DNA from: Rhodobacteraceae bacterium F11138
GTDB lineage: Bacteria; Pseudomonadota; Alphaproteobacteria; Rhodobacterales; Rhodobacteraceae
DNA: 64,000 nucleotides
NCBI GenBank assembly: GCA_016521575.1
Contig: JAEKDP010000001.1
Location: 477,894 to 541,893, forward strand
Direction: 5' to 3'
Shown here: positions 26,480-35,426 of the stretch, piece after piece
How the letters are laid out: every line of letters begins with the position of its first letter
Numbering within the stretch: position 1 is the first letter of the stretch
The notes under the pieces: generated by a model
The model's input: the letters and a program-made list of their open reading frames with translations, nothing else
Told to the model about the DNA's origin: nothing
Database searches by the model: none
Translations under genes and position numbers: made by a program

Positions 26480-26801
26480 GTGGCCAAGTGACCCGTTCTG
26501 TCAATGAAAATCTGAAAACAGGCCGCAGACGCGCCGAAAAATACGCTGCCCCGGCACCTGTTGGATCGGGTCCAAGATGAACCGATACGCACCGTTGCCA
26601 GCGTTCAGAAACTTGGCAGAGCGGTCGAACGACCGGCCGCGACTGTCTGAGCCGCGCCGCCTGATCATGGCAGGCCTGATCGTGCGGTTCGGTCTTCGAT
26701 CGTCGCGTGTTTTCGTCAATTTGCAACGGTTTTGAAGGGTGATACCCAACGAACGGATCGCAACATCAGCCCGACGATCAAGCAGCGGGTGCAAGCAGGG
26801 A
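26480..26801. other. Intergenic region upstream of the sugar operon
   Basis: About 320 bp between the operator and the asparaginase stop. It should contain the sugar-operon promoter on the minus strand. I see no gene, repeat or RNA; several short open frames crossing it have neither ribosome sites nor coding character. Confidence 0.4.
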
Positions 26802-27722
26802 TCAGTAGATTCTGATCTCTGGTGCACTGCCTTGTCGCACCGCGCCCCGATACATGCCTTCGCAGTTGAAGGGCATGGCGATGTTGCCAGCCCGGTCCAC
26901 CGCGATGACCCCGCCGGAGCCGTCGTTCTGGCCAAGGTCGTTCATCACGACGTGATCGGCGGCCTGGCGCAGTGTTTCACCACCATGACGCATGCGCGCG
27001 GCGATTTCGCTGGCTGCGGTCCAGCGTATGAAGACTTCGCCATGACCGGTGCCCGATACGGCGCAGGTGTCGTTGTCCGCAAAAGTTCCCGCGCCGATCA
27101 TCGGGGTGTCGCCCACGCGGCCGGGTGCCTTGGCGGTCATGCCGCCAGTCGATGTCGCCGCCGCAAGGTTCCCATGCAGATCGCGCGCAACGGCGCCCAC
27201 CGTGCCATGACGGCGCGCGGAGTCGTCCGACACTTCGCCGCGTGCGCGCATGTCCAGGGTTTCCTGCAATGCGTCCCAGCGGGACTGGGTAAAGAAATAG
27301 TCCGGGTCGGCAAATGGCAGCCCGGCATCTTTGGCCTGTGTCAGGGCATTGGGGCCGATCAGGGTGACATGCGCGGTCCGGTCCATCACGGCGCGGGCAA
27401 GCCGCACGGGATTTTTCGGCCCGAAGATCCCGGCCACCGATCCGGCGCGGCGATCGCTGCCATCCATGACGGCGGCGTCCATTTCCTGCTTGCCATCAGA
27501 CGTGAAGACCGCGCCGCGCCCGGCGTTGAACAACGGGTCGTCCTCAAGCGCGCAGACCGAGGCGACAACTGCGTCCATTGCGCTGCCGCCGTCGCGCAGT
27601 ACTGCTTGGCCCGCCGCAATCGCGCAGGCAAGCCCGGCGTGATAGATGGCTTCCTTCTCAGCCGTCATGTTCGATTTCAGAATGGTTCCGGCACCGCCGT
27701 GAATGGCGAGGGAATAAGTCAT
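26802..27722 (-). CDS. Isoaspartyl peptidase/L-asparaginase (Ntn-hydrolase, type 2)
   Basis: A 306-aa precursor of the plant-type asparaginase family. It starts SLAIHGGAGTI, has LEDDPLFNAGRGAVFT and the self-cleavage site RRHGTVGAVARD, where the Thr after HG becomes the N-terminal nucleophile of the beta chain. TSTGGMTAKAPGRVGDTPMIGAGTFADN supplies the substrate-binding Arg and Asp. It should cut beta-aspartyl bonds or hydrolyse asparagine, and no signal peptide is seen, so it acts in the cytoplasm. It is the last gene of a run with a TRAP system and CoA-ester enzymes, on which it may act for an amide-linked substrate (inference). Confidence 0.9.
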   Translation of the reverse strand: MTYSLAIHGGAGTILKSNMTAEKEAIYHAGLACAIAAGQAVLRDGGSAMDAVVASVCALEDDPLFNAGRGAVFTSDGKQEMDAAVMDGSDRRAGSVAGIFGPKNPVRLARAVMDRTAHVTLIGPNALTQAKDAGLPFADPDYFFTQSRWDALQETLDMRARGEVSDDSARRHGTVGAVARDLHGNLAAATSTGGMTAKAPGRVGDTPMIGAGTFADNDTCAVSGTGHGEVFIRWTAASEIAARMRHGGETLRQAADHVVMNDLGQNDGSGGVIAVDRAGNIAMPFNCEGMYRGAVRQGSAPEIRIY

Positions 27723-27796
27723 TTCGGTCCTTTCAGCCCAGCGTTGCGGGCGCAGCAGGTTGCAATTTTGGCATGGGTGGCGATCTTGCCCTGATC

Positions 27797-29083
27797 CTAG
27801 CGTCCGAAACCGGCCTTGTAGGGCAGCCAGGTTGCAAGATCGGGCGCAAAAAGCAATATGACAAGCCCCAGCAGCATCAGAAGTACATAGGGAAAAGCCC
27901 CGCGAACCACTTCGCTGAGGGGGGCATCGGTGACGCCCTTGATCACAAACAGGTTCATCCCCACGGGCGGTGTGATCATCGCCAGTTCAAGGTTGATCAT
28001 CAGCAGCACCCCGTACCAAATCAGGTCGATATCCAGTGCGCTCATGGTCGGAAGCAGAATCGGCGTCGTGATCAGGATGATCGCGATCGATTCAAAGAAC
28101 ATTCCCATCACGAAGATCATCGCCATGACGATCAGCATGAAGGCGAGCGGTCCAAGCCCCATCTGGGCCACCATTTCGGTCACGCCCACCGGCAGTCGAA
28201 TGATCGTGATCGCGTGGCCGAACATGGCCGCGCCTGCGATGATCATGAAGACCATCATCGATGTCCGCATTGTTTCGTAAGCACAATCCCAGAGCTCTTG
28301 CAGGCCAAAATTCCGATAGGCCAGCGTTGCGACCAGCAGCGCATAGATCGAACCGGCGGCTGCCGCTTCGGCGGCGGTGAACACACCAAAATAGATGCCC
28401 CCCATCACGAATGGCGGGGCCAGAATCGCCCAGATCGATTTGCGGATGGCCCTCAGGATTTTCGGCAAGCCCGCCGCGGATGGCGCCCGGTCTCCACCCC
28501 TGCGAATGCCTGCCACGACGGAATAGCCCGCAAAGAGCAGCGCAAGCAGCAGGCCCGGAATGATCCCTGCCAGAAACAACGCGCCAATAGAGGCTTCGGA
28601 CACGATCGAATACAGGATCATCGGGCCGGACGGCGGAATCAGGATGCCCAGCGTGCCCCCCGCGGCGACCACTCCAAGCGCCGCATGACGCGGATATCCG
28701 AAACGTTTCATCTGTGGAATGGCGCTTTGGCCCACGGACAAGGCTGTCGCAACCGAGGATCCGGAAATCGCGGCGAAGATCGTACAGGCCATGACGGTCG
28801 CGATCCCAAGCCCGCCCCGGATGTGACCGACCACCGTGTTGGCCATTTCATACAGATCATCCATTGCCTTTGCGCGGATCATGACCTGGGCCATGAACAC
28901 AAAAAGCGGAATGGTGGTCAGGATCGGCTTGTTCAGATGCGCATAGACAGTATCCGCCACCGAGCCGATGTTGCCCTCGAAAATCAGCAGGATAACCGTC
29001 GCGGTGAGACCAAGCGCCGCAAAGATCGGAATACCGGTCAAAAGCAACAGGATCAGCCCTGAAAAAATCAGAACGGCTGTCAT
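27797..29083 (-). CDS. TRAP transporter large permease subunit (DctM), second system
   Basis: A 428-aa protein with 12-14 membrane segments. DctM motifs: IPLFVFMAQVMIRAKAMDDLYEMAN, HIRGGLGIATVMACTIFAAISGSS, AAGGTLGILIPPSGPMIL and MITPPVGMNLFVIKGV. It overlaps the small subunit by 4 nt (29080-29083). It differs clearly from the system at 15 kb and so has its own ligand. Confidence 0.93.
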   Translation of the reverse strand: MTAVLIFSGLILLLLTGIPIFAALGLTATVILLIFEGNIGSVADTVYAHLNKPILTTIPLFVFMAQVMIRAKAMDDLYEMANTVVGHIRGGLGIATVMACTIFAAISGSSVATALSVGQSAIPQMKRFGYPRHAALGVVAAGGTLGILIPPSGPMILYSIVSEASIGALFLAGIIPGLLLALLFAGYSVVAGIRRGGDRAPSAAGLPKILRAIRKSIWAILAPPFVMGGIYFGVFTAAEAAAAGSIYALLVATLAYRNFGLQELWDCAYETMRTSMMVFMIIAGAAMFGHAITIIRLPVGVTEMVAQMGLGPLAFMLIVMAMIFVMGMFFESIAIILITTPILLPTMSALDIDLIWYGVLLMINLELAMITPPVGMNLFVIKGVTDAPLSEVVRGAFPYVLLMLLGLVILLFAPDLATWLPYKAGFGR

Positions 29084-29610
29084 TTCTGCGATCTTCCAGA
29101 GACATGGCCGATGAGCCGCGCGATTGCGAACAAGCCGAGAAGCACCGCGCCGACCAGGATCGGCACCTGCGGGATCCAGGACGCGATCTCAATGGAACCC
29201 GAGGTGTATGACCCAAAACCATGTGCGAACCCGATGGCTTCCCATGTGCTCAGAGCCAGCACAGCCGAAAAGGCCAGCACGCAGAGATCGCTCCAGATAA
29301 GACGCAATCTGTGCCACCCTCCGGACAAGTGGCCTGTAAACAGATCAATCGAGATGTGATTGCCCCGCCGATAGGCTTCGGCGACACCCATCATGACCAG
29401 CCCGACCAACAGGAATCCGGTGAATTCGTCGACCCAGATCACAGGCTTGTTGATGACATACCGCATGAAGACCGAGTAGGACGTAAGAGCCAGGGCTGCG
29501 AGTATGAGCAGCGCACTGATTGCGCCGCCGGCCCAGACAAATGGCGTCAAGAGCCTTTCTATGAGCGGGACGGCCGAAGCCGCCCCTTCCTTGTCCGGGT
29601 TGACTGACAT
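29080..29610 (-). CDS. TRAP transporter small membrane subunit (DctQ), second system
   Basis: A 176-aa four-helix protein with VFMRYVINKPVIWVDEFTGFLLVGLVMMGVAEAYRRGNHISIDL, a textbook DctQ core. It starts 3 nt after the binding-protein stop and overlaps the DctM gene. N-terminal residues before the first helix are polar and cytoplasmic. Confidence 0.92.
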   Translation of the reverse strand: MSVNPDKEGAASAVPLIERLLTPFVWAGGAISALLILAALALTSYSVFMRYVINKPVIWVDEFTGFLLVGLVMMGVAEAYRRGNHISIDLFTGHLSGGWHRLRLIWSDLCVLAFSAVLALSTWEAIGFAHGFGSYTSGSIEIASWIPQVPILVGAVLLGLFAIARLIGHVSGRSQK

Positions 29611-29613
29611 TTG

Positions 29614-30615
29614 TCATGAACCCGAACGGAGCTGGTCGATCAGATCAAGCAATTTCTCGTTGTCGGAGTCGTCAGACTGAAATGCCTTGTCAAAGGCGGG
29701 GCGCATCACGGCTTCCATGGCTGCATTTTCCTTGTCCGTTGCGATATGGACATTCATGCCTTTGGACTCCAGCACTGCCGGTGCTTTGGCCAGTTCGGCC
29801 TCTGCCGTCTCGACGGCCCAAACGGCGGCTTTGCGGCCTGCTTCATCCAGCGCCGATTTGGCGGTGTCGGACAGCCCGGCATAGAAGTCGGGATTCACAT
29901 AGCCGTGAAAGAACACCGAGATCACAGGTGACACGACAAAATGATCCTGAACCTCGTAATACTTGCGCGAAACGGCAGCGTCCGTACCGGTCATCGCGCC
30001 GTCAAGAACGCCGGTTGCAAGCGCCTGATAGACTTCCGACCCCGGCAATGCGGTCGGGGCCGCGCCCAGAGCTTCAAGCCCGGCGTCAAAGGCCGGGGTC
30101 AGACCGCGCACCTTCATGCCTTCGAAATCGGCCGGGGTCCGCATGAATTTGCCATTGGAGGTAAACACAGAACTGTTGGTCTGGAAAAGCCAGACGACGT
30201 TTTCCACCCCTTTGGTGCGCAGCTTGTCTTCCAGCAGGCTGGCCGCGTCGGAACCATCCCAGTTCTTCCAGATATTGATGTCGGCAAAAGCATAGGGCGC
30301 TGTGGTCACGGTCATGATCGGCAGGGTCTTGCCCCACTGAAACTGCACCGAAAAGGCGCATTCGATGTCGCCCTTGGCCGTTGCAACGATGTTTTCCTTG
30401 GCGCCGACAAGACTGTCCGCGCCAAAGATCTGCACATCGATCTCGCCATTGGAAAGCGTTTCGACTTCTTCGGCCCAGCGATCGATCACCTGTGCCACGT
30501 TGTGCGCGGGCGGAAGCTGATGGCTGCAGCGCATCGGCGTTTCAGCACTGGCGGCTCCAACCGCGCTGAACGTCAGTGCTGTGCCCAAGGCGGTCGAAAT
30601 AAGTTTGGTTCTCAT
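29614..30615 (-). CDS. TRAP transporter substrate-binding protein (DctP), second system
   Basis: A 333-aa periplasmic protein. The ATG at 30615 follows GGGAGGAA; an earlier in-frame start at 30642 has no ribosome site. Signal peptide ends near GAASA. Mature start AETPMRCSHQLPPAHNVAQ, then ADFEGMKVRGLTPAFDAGLEALGAAP, where the Arg in KVRG binds the carboxylate, and LPGSEVYQALATGVLDG, the family signature. Operon order P-Q-M. Its ligand probably feeds the adjacent CoA-transferase and lyase (inference). Confidence 0.92.
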   Translation of the reverse strand: MRTKLISTALGTALTFSAVGAASAETPMRCSHQLPPAHNVAQVIDRWAEEVETLSNGEIDVQIFGADSLVGAKENIVATAKGDIECAFSVQFQWGKTLPIMTVTTAPYAFADINIWKNWDGSDAASLLEDKLRTKGVENVVWLFQTNSSVFTSNGKFMRTPADFEGMKVRGLTPAFDAGLEALGAAPTALPGSEVYQALATGVLDGAMTGTDAAVSRKYYEVQDHFVVSPVISVFFHGYVNPDFYAGLSDTAKSALDEAGRKAAVWAVETAEAELAKAPAVLESKGMNVHIATDKENAAMEAVMRPAFDKAFQSDDSDNEKLLDLIDQLRSGS

Positions 30616-30694
30616 GTCTAGGTTCCTCCCATTTGCGTTCATGTCAGGGTGTGGCTTGCGGGCGTGTGCCCGTTTTTTTCTGTCGGCGACGTCA

Positions 30695-31648
30695 TCAGGC
30701 CGCCCCCGCGCGCCAGTTCAGCGTTTGCGGGGGGCCGGCTTTTGCCAGGGTGCCGCAAAGCGTTTCGTCCGGCAGCGCCTCGGCCAGGATCTGGCGCGTT
30801 GCGATGAGTTGTTCGATGTCGATGCCGGTATCGAAGCCCTGGATTTCGGCGAGATAGATCAGATCCTCCAGCACGATGTTGCCGGTCGCACCGGGCGCGA
30901 AAGGGCAACCGCCGAGGCCCGCAAGCGAGGCGTCGAATATCCGGCATCCGGCATCCAGCGCGGCGGCGGCATTTGCGATTCCCATGCCGCGCGTGTCGTG
31001 CAGATGGATGACATAGGGCTGCCCGCCAAGGTGGCGCTCCATGCGGGCGCAAAGCGAAGCGACCTGGCGCGGCCCGGCATAGCCCACCGTATCCGCGAGC
31101 CCCACCATGTCGACACCGGCCTCGAAACAGCGATCGACCATGCGCATCACCGCGTCTTCCGGCACCTCGCCCGAAAGCGAACAGCCAAAGGCCATGGCAA
31201 TGCCGGCGTTGATGATGGTGCGCTTGCCGGCCGTATCGCGCAGGTTTACCACATTGGCGATTTCGGCCAGGCTTTGTTCCTGGGTGCGGCGGACATTGGC
31301 CGCGTTGTGGGCCTGGCTCGCTGAAACAACCACGGTGATCTCGCCGACAGGTGTGGACAGGGCATCCGTGGCGCCGCGTTGATTGAGCGCCAGCGCTATC
31401 CCATGTGCATTGCCAAGCCCGTCGACGGCCTCGGCCACCTCGCGCACGTCGGCGAAACGCGGCACCTTGTCGGCAGGCAGAAAGGACCCGACCTCGAAAT
31501 GGCGGATACCGGCGGCGTAGTCGCGTTTCACCCAGTCGCGTTTCTGTTCCGTCGATGGCCATGACGCCGTGAGTTGCAGGCCGTCGCGCAATCCGACTTC
31601 GCGAATGGCGATGCGATTCCGGGGGTAGGCTGTGAAAACGTCGGCCAT
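30695..31648 (-). CDS. Hydroxymethylglutaryl-CoA lyase family protein
   Basis: A 317-aa TIM-barrel aldolase-type enzyme. Key segments: IREVGLRDGLQ (Arg21-Asp22, metal and catalytic residues), YVIHLHDTRGMGIANA with the metal-binding HxH, and GLGGCPFAPGATGN, the HMG-CoA lyase active-site loop with the catalytic Cys. It should cleave a 3-hydroxy-3-methyl-acyl-CoA: HMG-CoA to acetyl-CoA and acetoacetate, or citramalyl-CoA-like substrates. It lies 2 nt after the CoA-transferase gene. No CoA-carboxylase genes of leucine breakdown are nearby, so a role outside leucine catabolism is likely. Confidence 0.88.
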   Translation of the reverse strand: MADVFTAYPRNRIAIREVGLRDGLQLTASWPSTEQKRDWVKRDYAAGIRHFEVGSFLPADKVPRFADVREVAEAVDGLGNAHGIALALNQRGATDALSTPVGEITVVVSASQAHNAANVRRTQEQSLAEIANVVNLRDTAGKRTIINAGIAMAFGCSLSGEVPEDAVMRMVDRCFEAGVDMVGLADTVGYAGPRQVASLCARMERHLGGQPYVIHLHDTRGMGIANAAAALDAGCRIFDASLAGLGGCPFAPGATGNIVLEDLIYLAEIQGFDTGIDIEQLIATRQILAEALPDETLCGTLAKAGPPQTLNWRAGAA

Positions 31649-31650
31649 GA

Positions 31651-32799
31651 TTACTCTATCGCCTCAACCCTGAGGTCCCCGAGGATTTCTTCATTATGCT
31701 GGCCAATCGCGGGAATATCGACGCTGTCCGGAACGACCGGCTTTCCGTCGATCTCGACCGGCAGGGCTGGCGCACGAAAATCCTGTTTTTCGGCATAATG
31801 CGACGTGAAAAGCCCGCCCGGGCGATTTACATGCGGATCGTCGTACATCTCAGAGGGGCGTGACACCGGCGCGAAGAGCAGGCCGTTCTTTTCCATGATC
31901 TGTAGCATCTCGTCGTACGGGTGGCGTGCGATCGCCTGGGCAATCAGAGGCAGCGTCCAGCCGCGCGCCGCGATCTGGTCGGGACGCGATTGCAATCGCG
32001 GATCGTCCAGCAAATGGTTCAGGCCAAGACCCTTGCAGAGCTTGTCCCACTGCCCGTCGGTGGCGGCACCGACGAAAATCTGGCGCCCGTCACTGGTCGG
32101 GAAAAGATCGTAGACCGGCCATGAAAACACACGCTCGGGCATCGGCGGTGACTCGGTGCCTTCGATATCGAACTGCACCATGTGTTGCGCCACAAGCAGC
32201 AGACAATTCTCGAAAAGCCCGGAACGGACCGTGGCCCCCTTGTTTGTGGTGCCGCGCTGGATCAGGGCCGCCAGGACACCGTAGGCGGCAAACAGCCCCC
32301 CCATGATGTCATTGGCCGAAGACCCGATGCGCAATGGCCGGCCGGCCGGACCGGTCATATAGGCCATGCCGGTCATCATCTGCACCACCTCGTCCATCGC
32401 GGCGCGGTGTTCATACGGCCCCTTGAGAAAGCCCTTGCAGGAGGCGATGATCAGAGCCGGATGGGTCTTGCGCAACTGCGCGGGCGCCAGATCCATTTTG
32501 GCAAGCGTCTCATCGCGGAAGTTTTCCACAAAGACATCCGCCGTCTTGAGAAGGGCATGCAGCCTTGCCTGTTCAGCCTTGTCTTTCATGTCCAGCGTCA
32601 CGGACTTCTTGCCGCGGTTGAAGGTCGGAAAGAACCCCGCCCCCATGCCGGTCAGATTGCGGGTCTTGTCGCCCACCGGAGGCTCGATCTTGATCACTTC
32701 GGCCCCCATAAACCCAAGGAACATCCCAGCCGAAGGCCCCATCACCATATGGCTCATTTCAACAACGCGGATACCGTCCAATGGAAGCGCGGATGTCAT
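31651..32799 (-). CDS. CaiB/BaiF family (family III) CoA transferase
   Basis: A 382-aa enzyme opening PLDGIRVVEMSHMVMGPSAGMFLGFMGAEVIKIEPPVGD, a classic family III N-terminus. GPYEHRAAMDEVVQ carries the catalytic Asp (Asp136) that forms the acyl-CoA anhydride intermediate. The last third (WPVYDLFPTSDGRQIFVGA, HPYDEMLQIMEKNGLLFAPV) is usual for the family. GGGAGGA precedes the ATG at 32799. It activates a carboxylic acid with CoA, probably for the next gene's lyase. It is the first gene of the operon divergent from LysR. Which acid is unknown. Confidence 0.9.
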   Translation of the reverse strand: MTSALPLDGIRVVEMSHMVMGPSAGMFLGFMGAEVIKIEPPVGDKTRNLTGMGAGFFPTFNRGKKSVTLDMKDKAEQARLHALLKTADVFVENFRDETLAKMDLAPAQLRKTHPALIIASCKGFLKGPYEHRAAMDEVVQMMTGMAYMTGPAGRPLRIGSSANDIMGGLFAAYGVLAALIQRGTTNKGATVRSGLFENCLLLVAQHMVQFDIEGTESPPMPERVFSWPVYDLFPTSDGRQIFVGAATDGQWDKLCKGLGLNHLLDDPRLQSRPDQIAARGWTLPLIAQAIARHPYDEMLQIMEKNGLLFAPVSRPSEMYDDPHVNRPGGLFTSHYAEKQDFRAPALPVEIDGKPVVPDSVDIPAIGQHNEEILGDLRVEAIE

Positions 32800-32863
32800 C
32801 GGATCCTCCCTGTGTCCCGGTTGAGTTCCACGATGACAGGATTCTTGACGTCAAAAAATAATA

Positions 32864-32895
32864 TCCTTTCGAAAGGACCGTTCTTAATTTTAGAA
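32864..32895. promoter_or_regulatory. Putative LysR operator region
   Basis: The 103-bp divergent gap holds a perfect 14-bp palindrome TCCTTTCGAAAGGA (32864-32877) and, 3 bp later, TTCTTAATTTTAGAA (32881-32895), an A/T-rich imperfect repeat with the T-N11-A pattern of LysR sites. A further TTGACGTCAA lies at 32845-32854. The region serves both the LysR gene and the CoA-transferase operon; binding by this LysR is inference. Confidence 0.5.
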
Positions 32896-32902
32896 TGATC
32901 GC

Positions 32903-33835
32903 ATGGATACGAGGCAACTTCGCTATTTCGTCGCCGTTTGCGAGTTCAAGAACCTGTCGCATGCCGCGGATCACTGCAACACGGCGGCTTCGGCGCTCAG
33001 CCATCATGTGGCAAGCTTGGAGACCGAACTGGAAACAAAGCTGTTCATACGCAAACCCCGCGGCATGGAGCCCACCGCAGCAGGTCTCACGTTGCTGGCG
33101 CACGCGCAGCATATCCTGTCGGCCTTTGAGACGGCGGCGGCCGAGATCAAGAACGGGCAGGCAGAAGTTTCCGGAAACATTGCCATCGGAATGCCGTTTT
33201 CAGTGATCAAGGTCATCGGCGGTGCGTTGATGCGAAAGGTTGTCAAGGAATACCCCCGTGTGCGGCTGCTGATCCGCGAGGGGCTGTCGGGGGTCACCTA
33301 TGACGCGCTCAGAGCCGGCGAAGTCGAGGCGGCGCTGATCTTCAACCCTCCGACGGATTCTCAGACTCAAAGATTGCCGCTGCTTGAAGAGGAACTGTTC
33401 TGTATTGGCCATCGCGATATTGTCGGCGATACCGAGCGGCCGATCCGTCTTGAGGACATGGCGGATCTGCCGGTGGCGCTGCTGCAAAGCGGTTCGCTAT
33501 CGCGTGCCCTCGTTGACAGACCTGCCGAGCTTGCCCGGCTTGAAGCGAATGCACGGATTCAACTCGCGTCGATTGCCGGGACACTGGGTGCTCTGAACGA
33601 AGGGCTTGCCTGTACGCTGGCGCCCAAGGTTCTTGTCAGCGACGGGCTGAGCGGCGGCGATCTGGTCGCCCGGCCCGTGACTGACCCGCGCCCGGTTCGG
33701 ACGCTGCAACTGGTATCTGCTCTTGACGCCCGTCCGACCGTATTGCGGGAAAAGATGGCCGATCTCGTGATCGAACTGGTTTCAGAGTCTGTGAGAAACG
33801 GTGCCTGGGAAGGGGCCAGGTTGATTCAGAACTGA
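32903..33835 (+). CDS. LysR family transcriptional regulator
   Basis: A 310-aa regulator. The N-terminal winged helix MDTRQLRYFVAVCEFKNLSHAADHCNTAASALSHHVASLE is standard, with FIRKPRGMEPTAAG in the wing. The rest is an effector-binding domain. It is divergent from the CoA-transferase/lyase/TRAP/asparaginase operon, the usual LysR arrangement, and so probably activates it in response to the imported compound or its CoA ester (inference). Confidence 0.92.
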   Translation: MDTRQLRYFVAVCEFKNLSHAADHCNTAASALSHHVASLETELETKLFIRKPRGMEPTAAGLTLLAHAQHILSAFETAAAEIKNGQAEVSGNIAIGMPFSVIKVIGGALMRKVVKEYPRVRLLIREGLSGVTYDALRAGEVEAALIFNPPTDSQTQRLPLLEEELFCIGHRDIVGDTERPIRLEDMADLPVALLQSGSLSRALVDRPAELARLEANARIQLASIAGTLGALNEGLACTLAPKVLVSDGLSGGDLVARPVTDPRPVRTLQLVSALDARPTVLREKMADLVIELVSESVRNGAWEGARLIQN

Positions 33836-34096
33836 ACCGGGCCACAGCGCCACCCCGTTTCCGAACAGGCGTCCGGCTGGCCGCCACACCGCGCTGAAGA
33901 CAAGTGAGGCGACGCCTGAACCGTGTAGAAGTCGATTTCGCCCACATATGGCCCGCTGATCAGGCATGGCGAAGCGGCGGACATTTTCATGCCCGTCGCT
34001 TGACCAAACGCCAGAACGCAAACAGGCCGGCGATGCCCGGGAACCGATCTTGTCGCTGCCGGATCCCGGGCGGAATGAATGCGCTCTGCTTTCACT

Positions 34097-35191
34097 TTAA
34101 TGTGTCGCGGTGGCATCCATGAAATCAAACGGTTCAGCTTCGACAAACTGATCGGTGGCATCACCGGCATAGTATTTGCCCCCCGCGATCGCGAGCTTGC
34201 GGGCGTTGGTTCCGGCACTGAAATCGACCGCCTTCAGATCGACCCAGAACACGTTCGGAGTCGTCGCTGACGAGAAGAAATACTTGAGATCCGTCTGGTC
34301 GGAAACCGTTGTCCACAAGGTCGAGGCGATGTTTGGTTCGTTCGGGGCGCTGATGCCAAGCGGCACCGCCACGGCACGTTGCAACGAAAGTGACTGGGCA
34401 ACTGCCTGGTTGGGATAGCTCTGATCCGGTACCGCAACGATGTAGTTCTTGTCTTCTTCCTTGACCATCGTGTCCAACAGGAAAGACGCGCGCACATACC
34501 GGTCCGCGGCGCTGACGGTGCCTGGCAGGAAGGCCATGCCACCTATGTTCTTCCAGTAGGCGTTGAGCGCCAATTGCTGATCATAGACCGGCGAGTTCGT
34601 CATCACCACATAGTCCTTGCCGTGGTGGATCTCGAGCTTGCCGCCGATATATTCGATGATCGCGGAATCGCCGGTCGGGTCCGAGATCGACAGGTGCAAT
34701 GTCGCGGCCGAGCCGTTTGGCAACGCGGGTGCAACGATGCGCAAGGGCTTGTCGGTCAAGCCCTTTACCGTCTCGTCAACACTGGCATAGTTGTCCAGAA
34801 CATACTGCGCCCACAGCCCGATCGATATCGGCGCATGGTCCTTGGCATCGCCATAGTCGGATTCTGCGAGATACAGCATGTTGGCCACCAGGCCTTTTTC
34901 ATTCATGCCGTCAGCCGAGGCGATATTGTAGGCCGAGGCGATGACGCTGCCGTATTTCGAGGTCCATGTCGGGGAACCCGGCCCGGCATTTCCCGTGCGT
35001 TCCACGCCGCGTGGGAACACCCAGAGATCGGTGCTCATGTCCTCTGCCCAATCCATGTTGCGCCCGGTCACAACCTGGTTGTTTGCACCAACATAAAGCG
35101 TGCGGGTACATGCGTCGGCGACGGGGGCATAAAGGGCGGTGCTTGCTATCAGCGCAGCTGACAGAAACCCGGGAAATCGTTTTCTAAGCAT
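34097..35191 (-). CDS. Periplasmic choloylglycine hydrolase / penicillin V acylase-like enzyme
   Basis: A 364-aa Ntn-hydrolase with a cleavable signal peptide, MLRKRFPGFLSAALIASTALYAPVADA, directly followed by Cys28 (CTRTLYVGA). Signal cleavage exposes this Cys as the N-terminal nucleophile. Other motifs: VTGRNMDWAEDM (Asn-Arg-Asp of the active site), YNIASADGMNEKGLVANMLYL and the later VMTNSPVYDQQL (conserved Asn). Family members cut amide bonds of bile-acid conjugates, penicillin V or N-acyl-homoserine lactones. With no host bile context, acyl-homoserine-lactone or N-acyl-amino-acid cleavage is the more likely use in a marine-type bacterium (inference). Stands alone on the minus strand. Confidence 0.88.
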   Translation of the reverse strand: MLRKRFPGFLSAALIASTALYAPVADACTRTLYVGANNQVVTGRNMDWAEDMSTDLWVFPRGVERTGNAGPGSPTWTSKYGSVIASAYNIASADGMNEKGLVANMLYLAESDYGDAKDHAPISIGLWAQYVLDNYASVDETVKGLTDKPLRIVAPALPNGSAATLHLSISDPTGDSAIIEYIGGKLEIHHGKDYVVMTNSPVYDQQLALNAYWKNIGGMAFLPGTVSAADRYVRASFLLDTMVKEEDKNYIVAVPDQSYPNQAVAQSLSLQRAVAVPLGISAPNEPNIASTLWTTVSDQTDLKYFFSSATTPNVFWVDLKAVDFSAGTNARKLAIAGGKYYAGDATDQFVEAEPFDFMDATATH

Positions 35192-35426
35192 TGTAATCCT
35201 TCATATTTTCGGAAGCTCACTGAGGCGAACGCCGCAGTCGCAACTTGGCCAAACAAAATGACAAAACAGTTAAGATCGGGCAGACGGACGGATGGGTTCC
35301 AGCCGTCCGGAACCTATCCGGGCATGGATGGCGCGCCGCTGGCCGGAACTGCCAGAACGGGGTTGGCGCCACCTGAACCGGGCGCTGTCAGGGCCGATGT
35401 TGCCTTGGCTGTGCCTGAATATCCTG

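Noticed and set aside
27578-29062. 494-codon plus-strand open frame over DctM
   Set aside because: Rich in His/Arg/Gln and antisense to a well-conserved TRAP permease.
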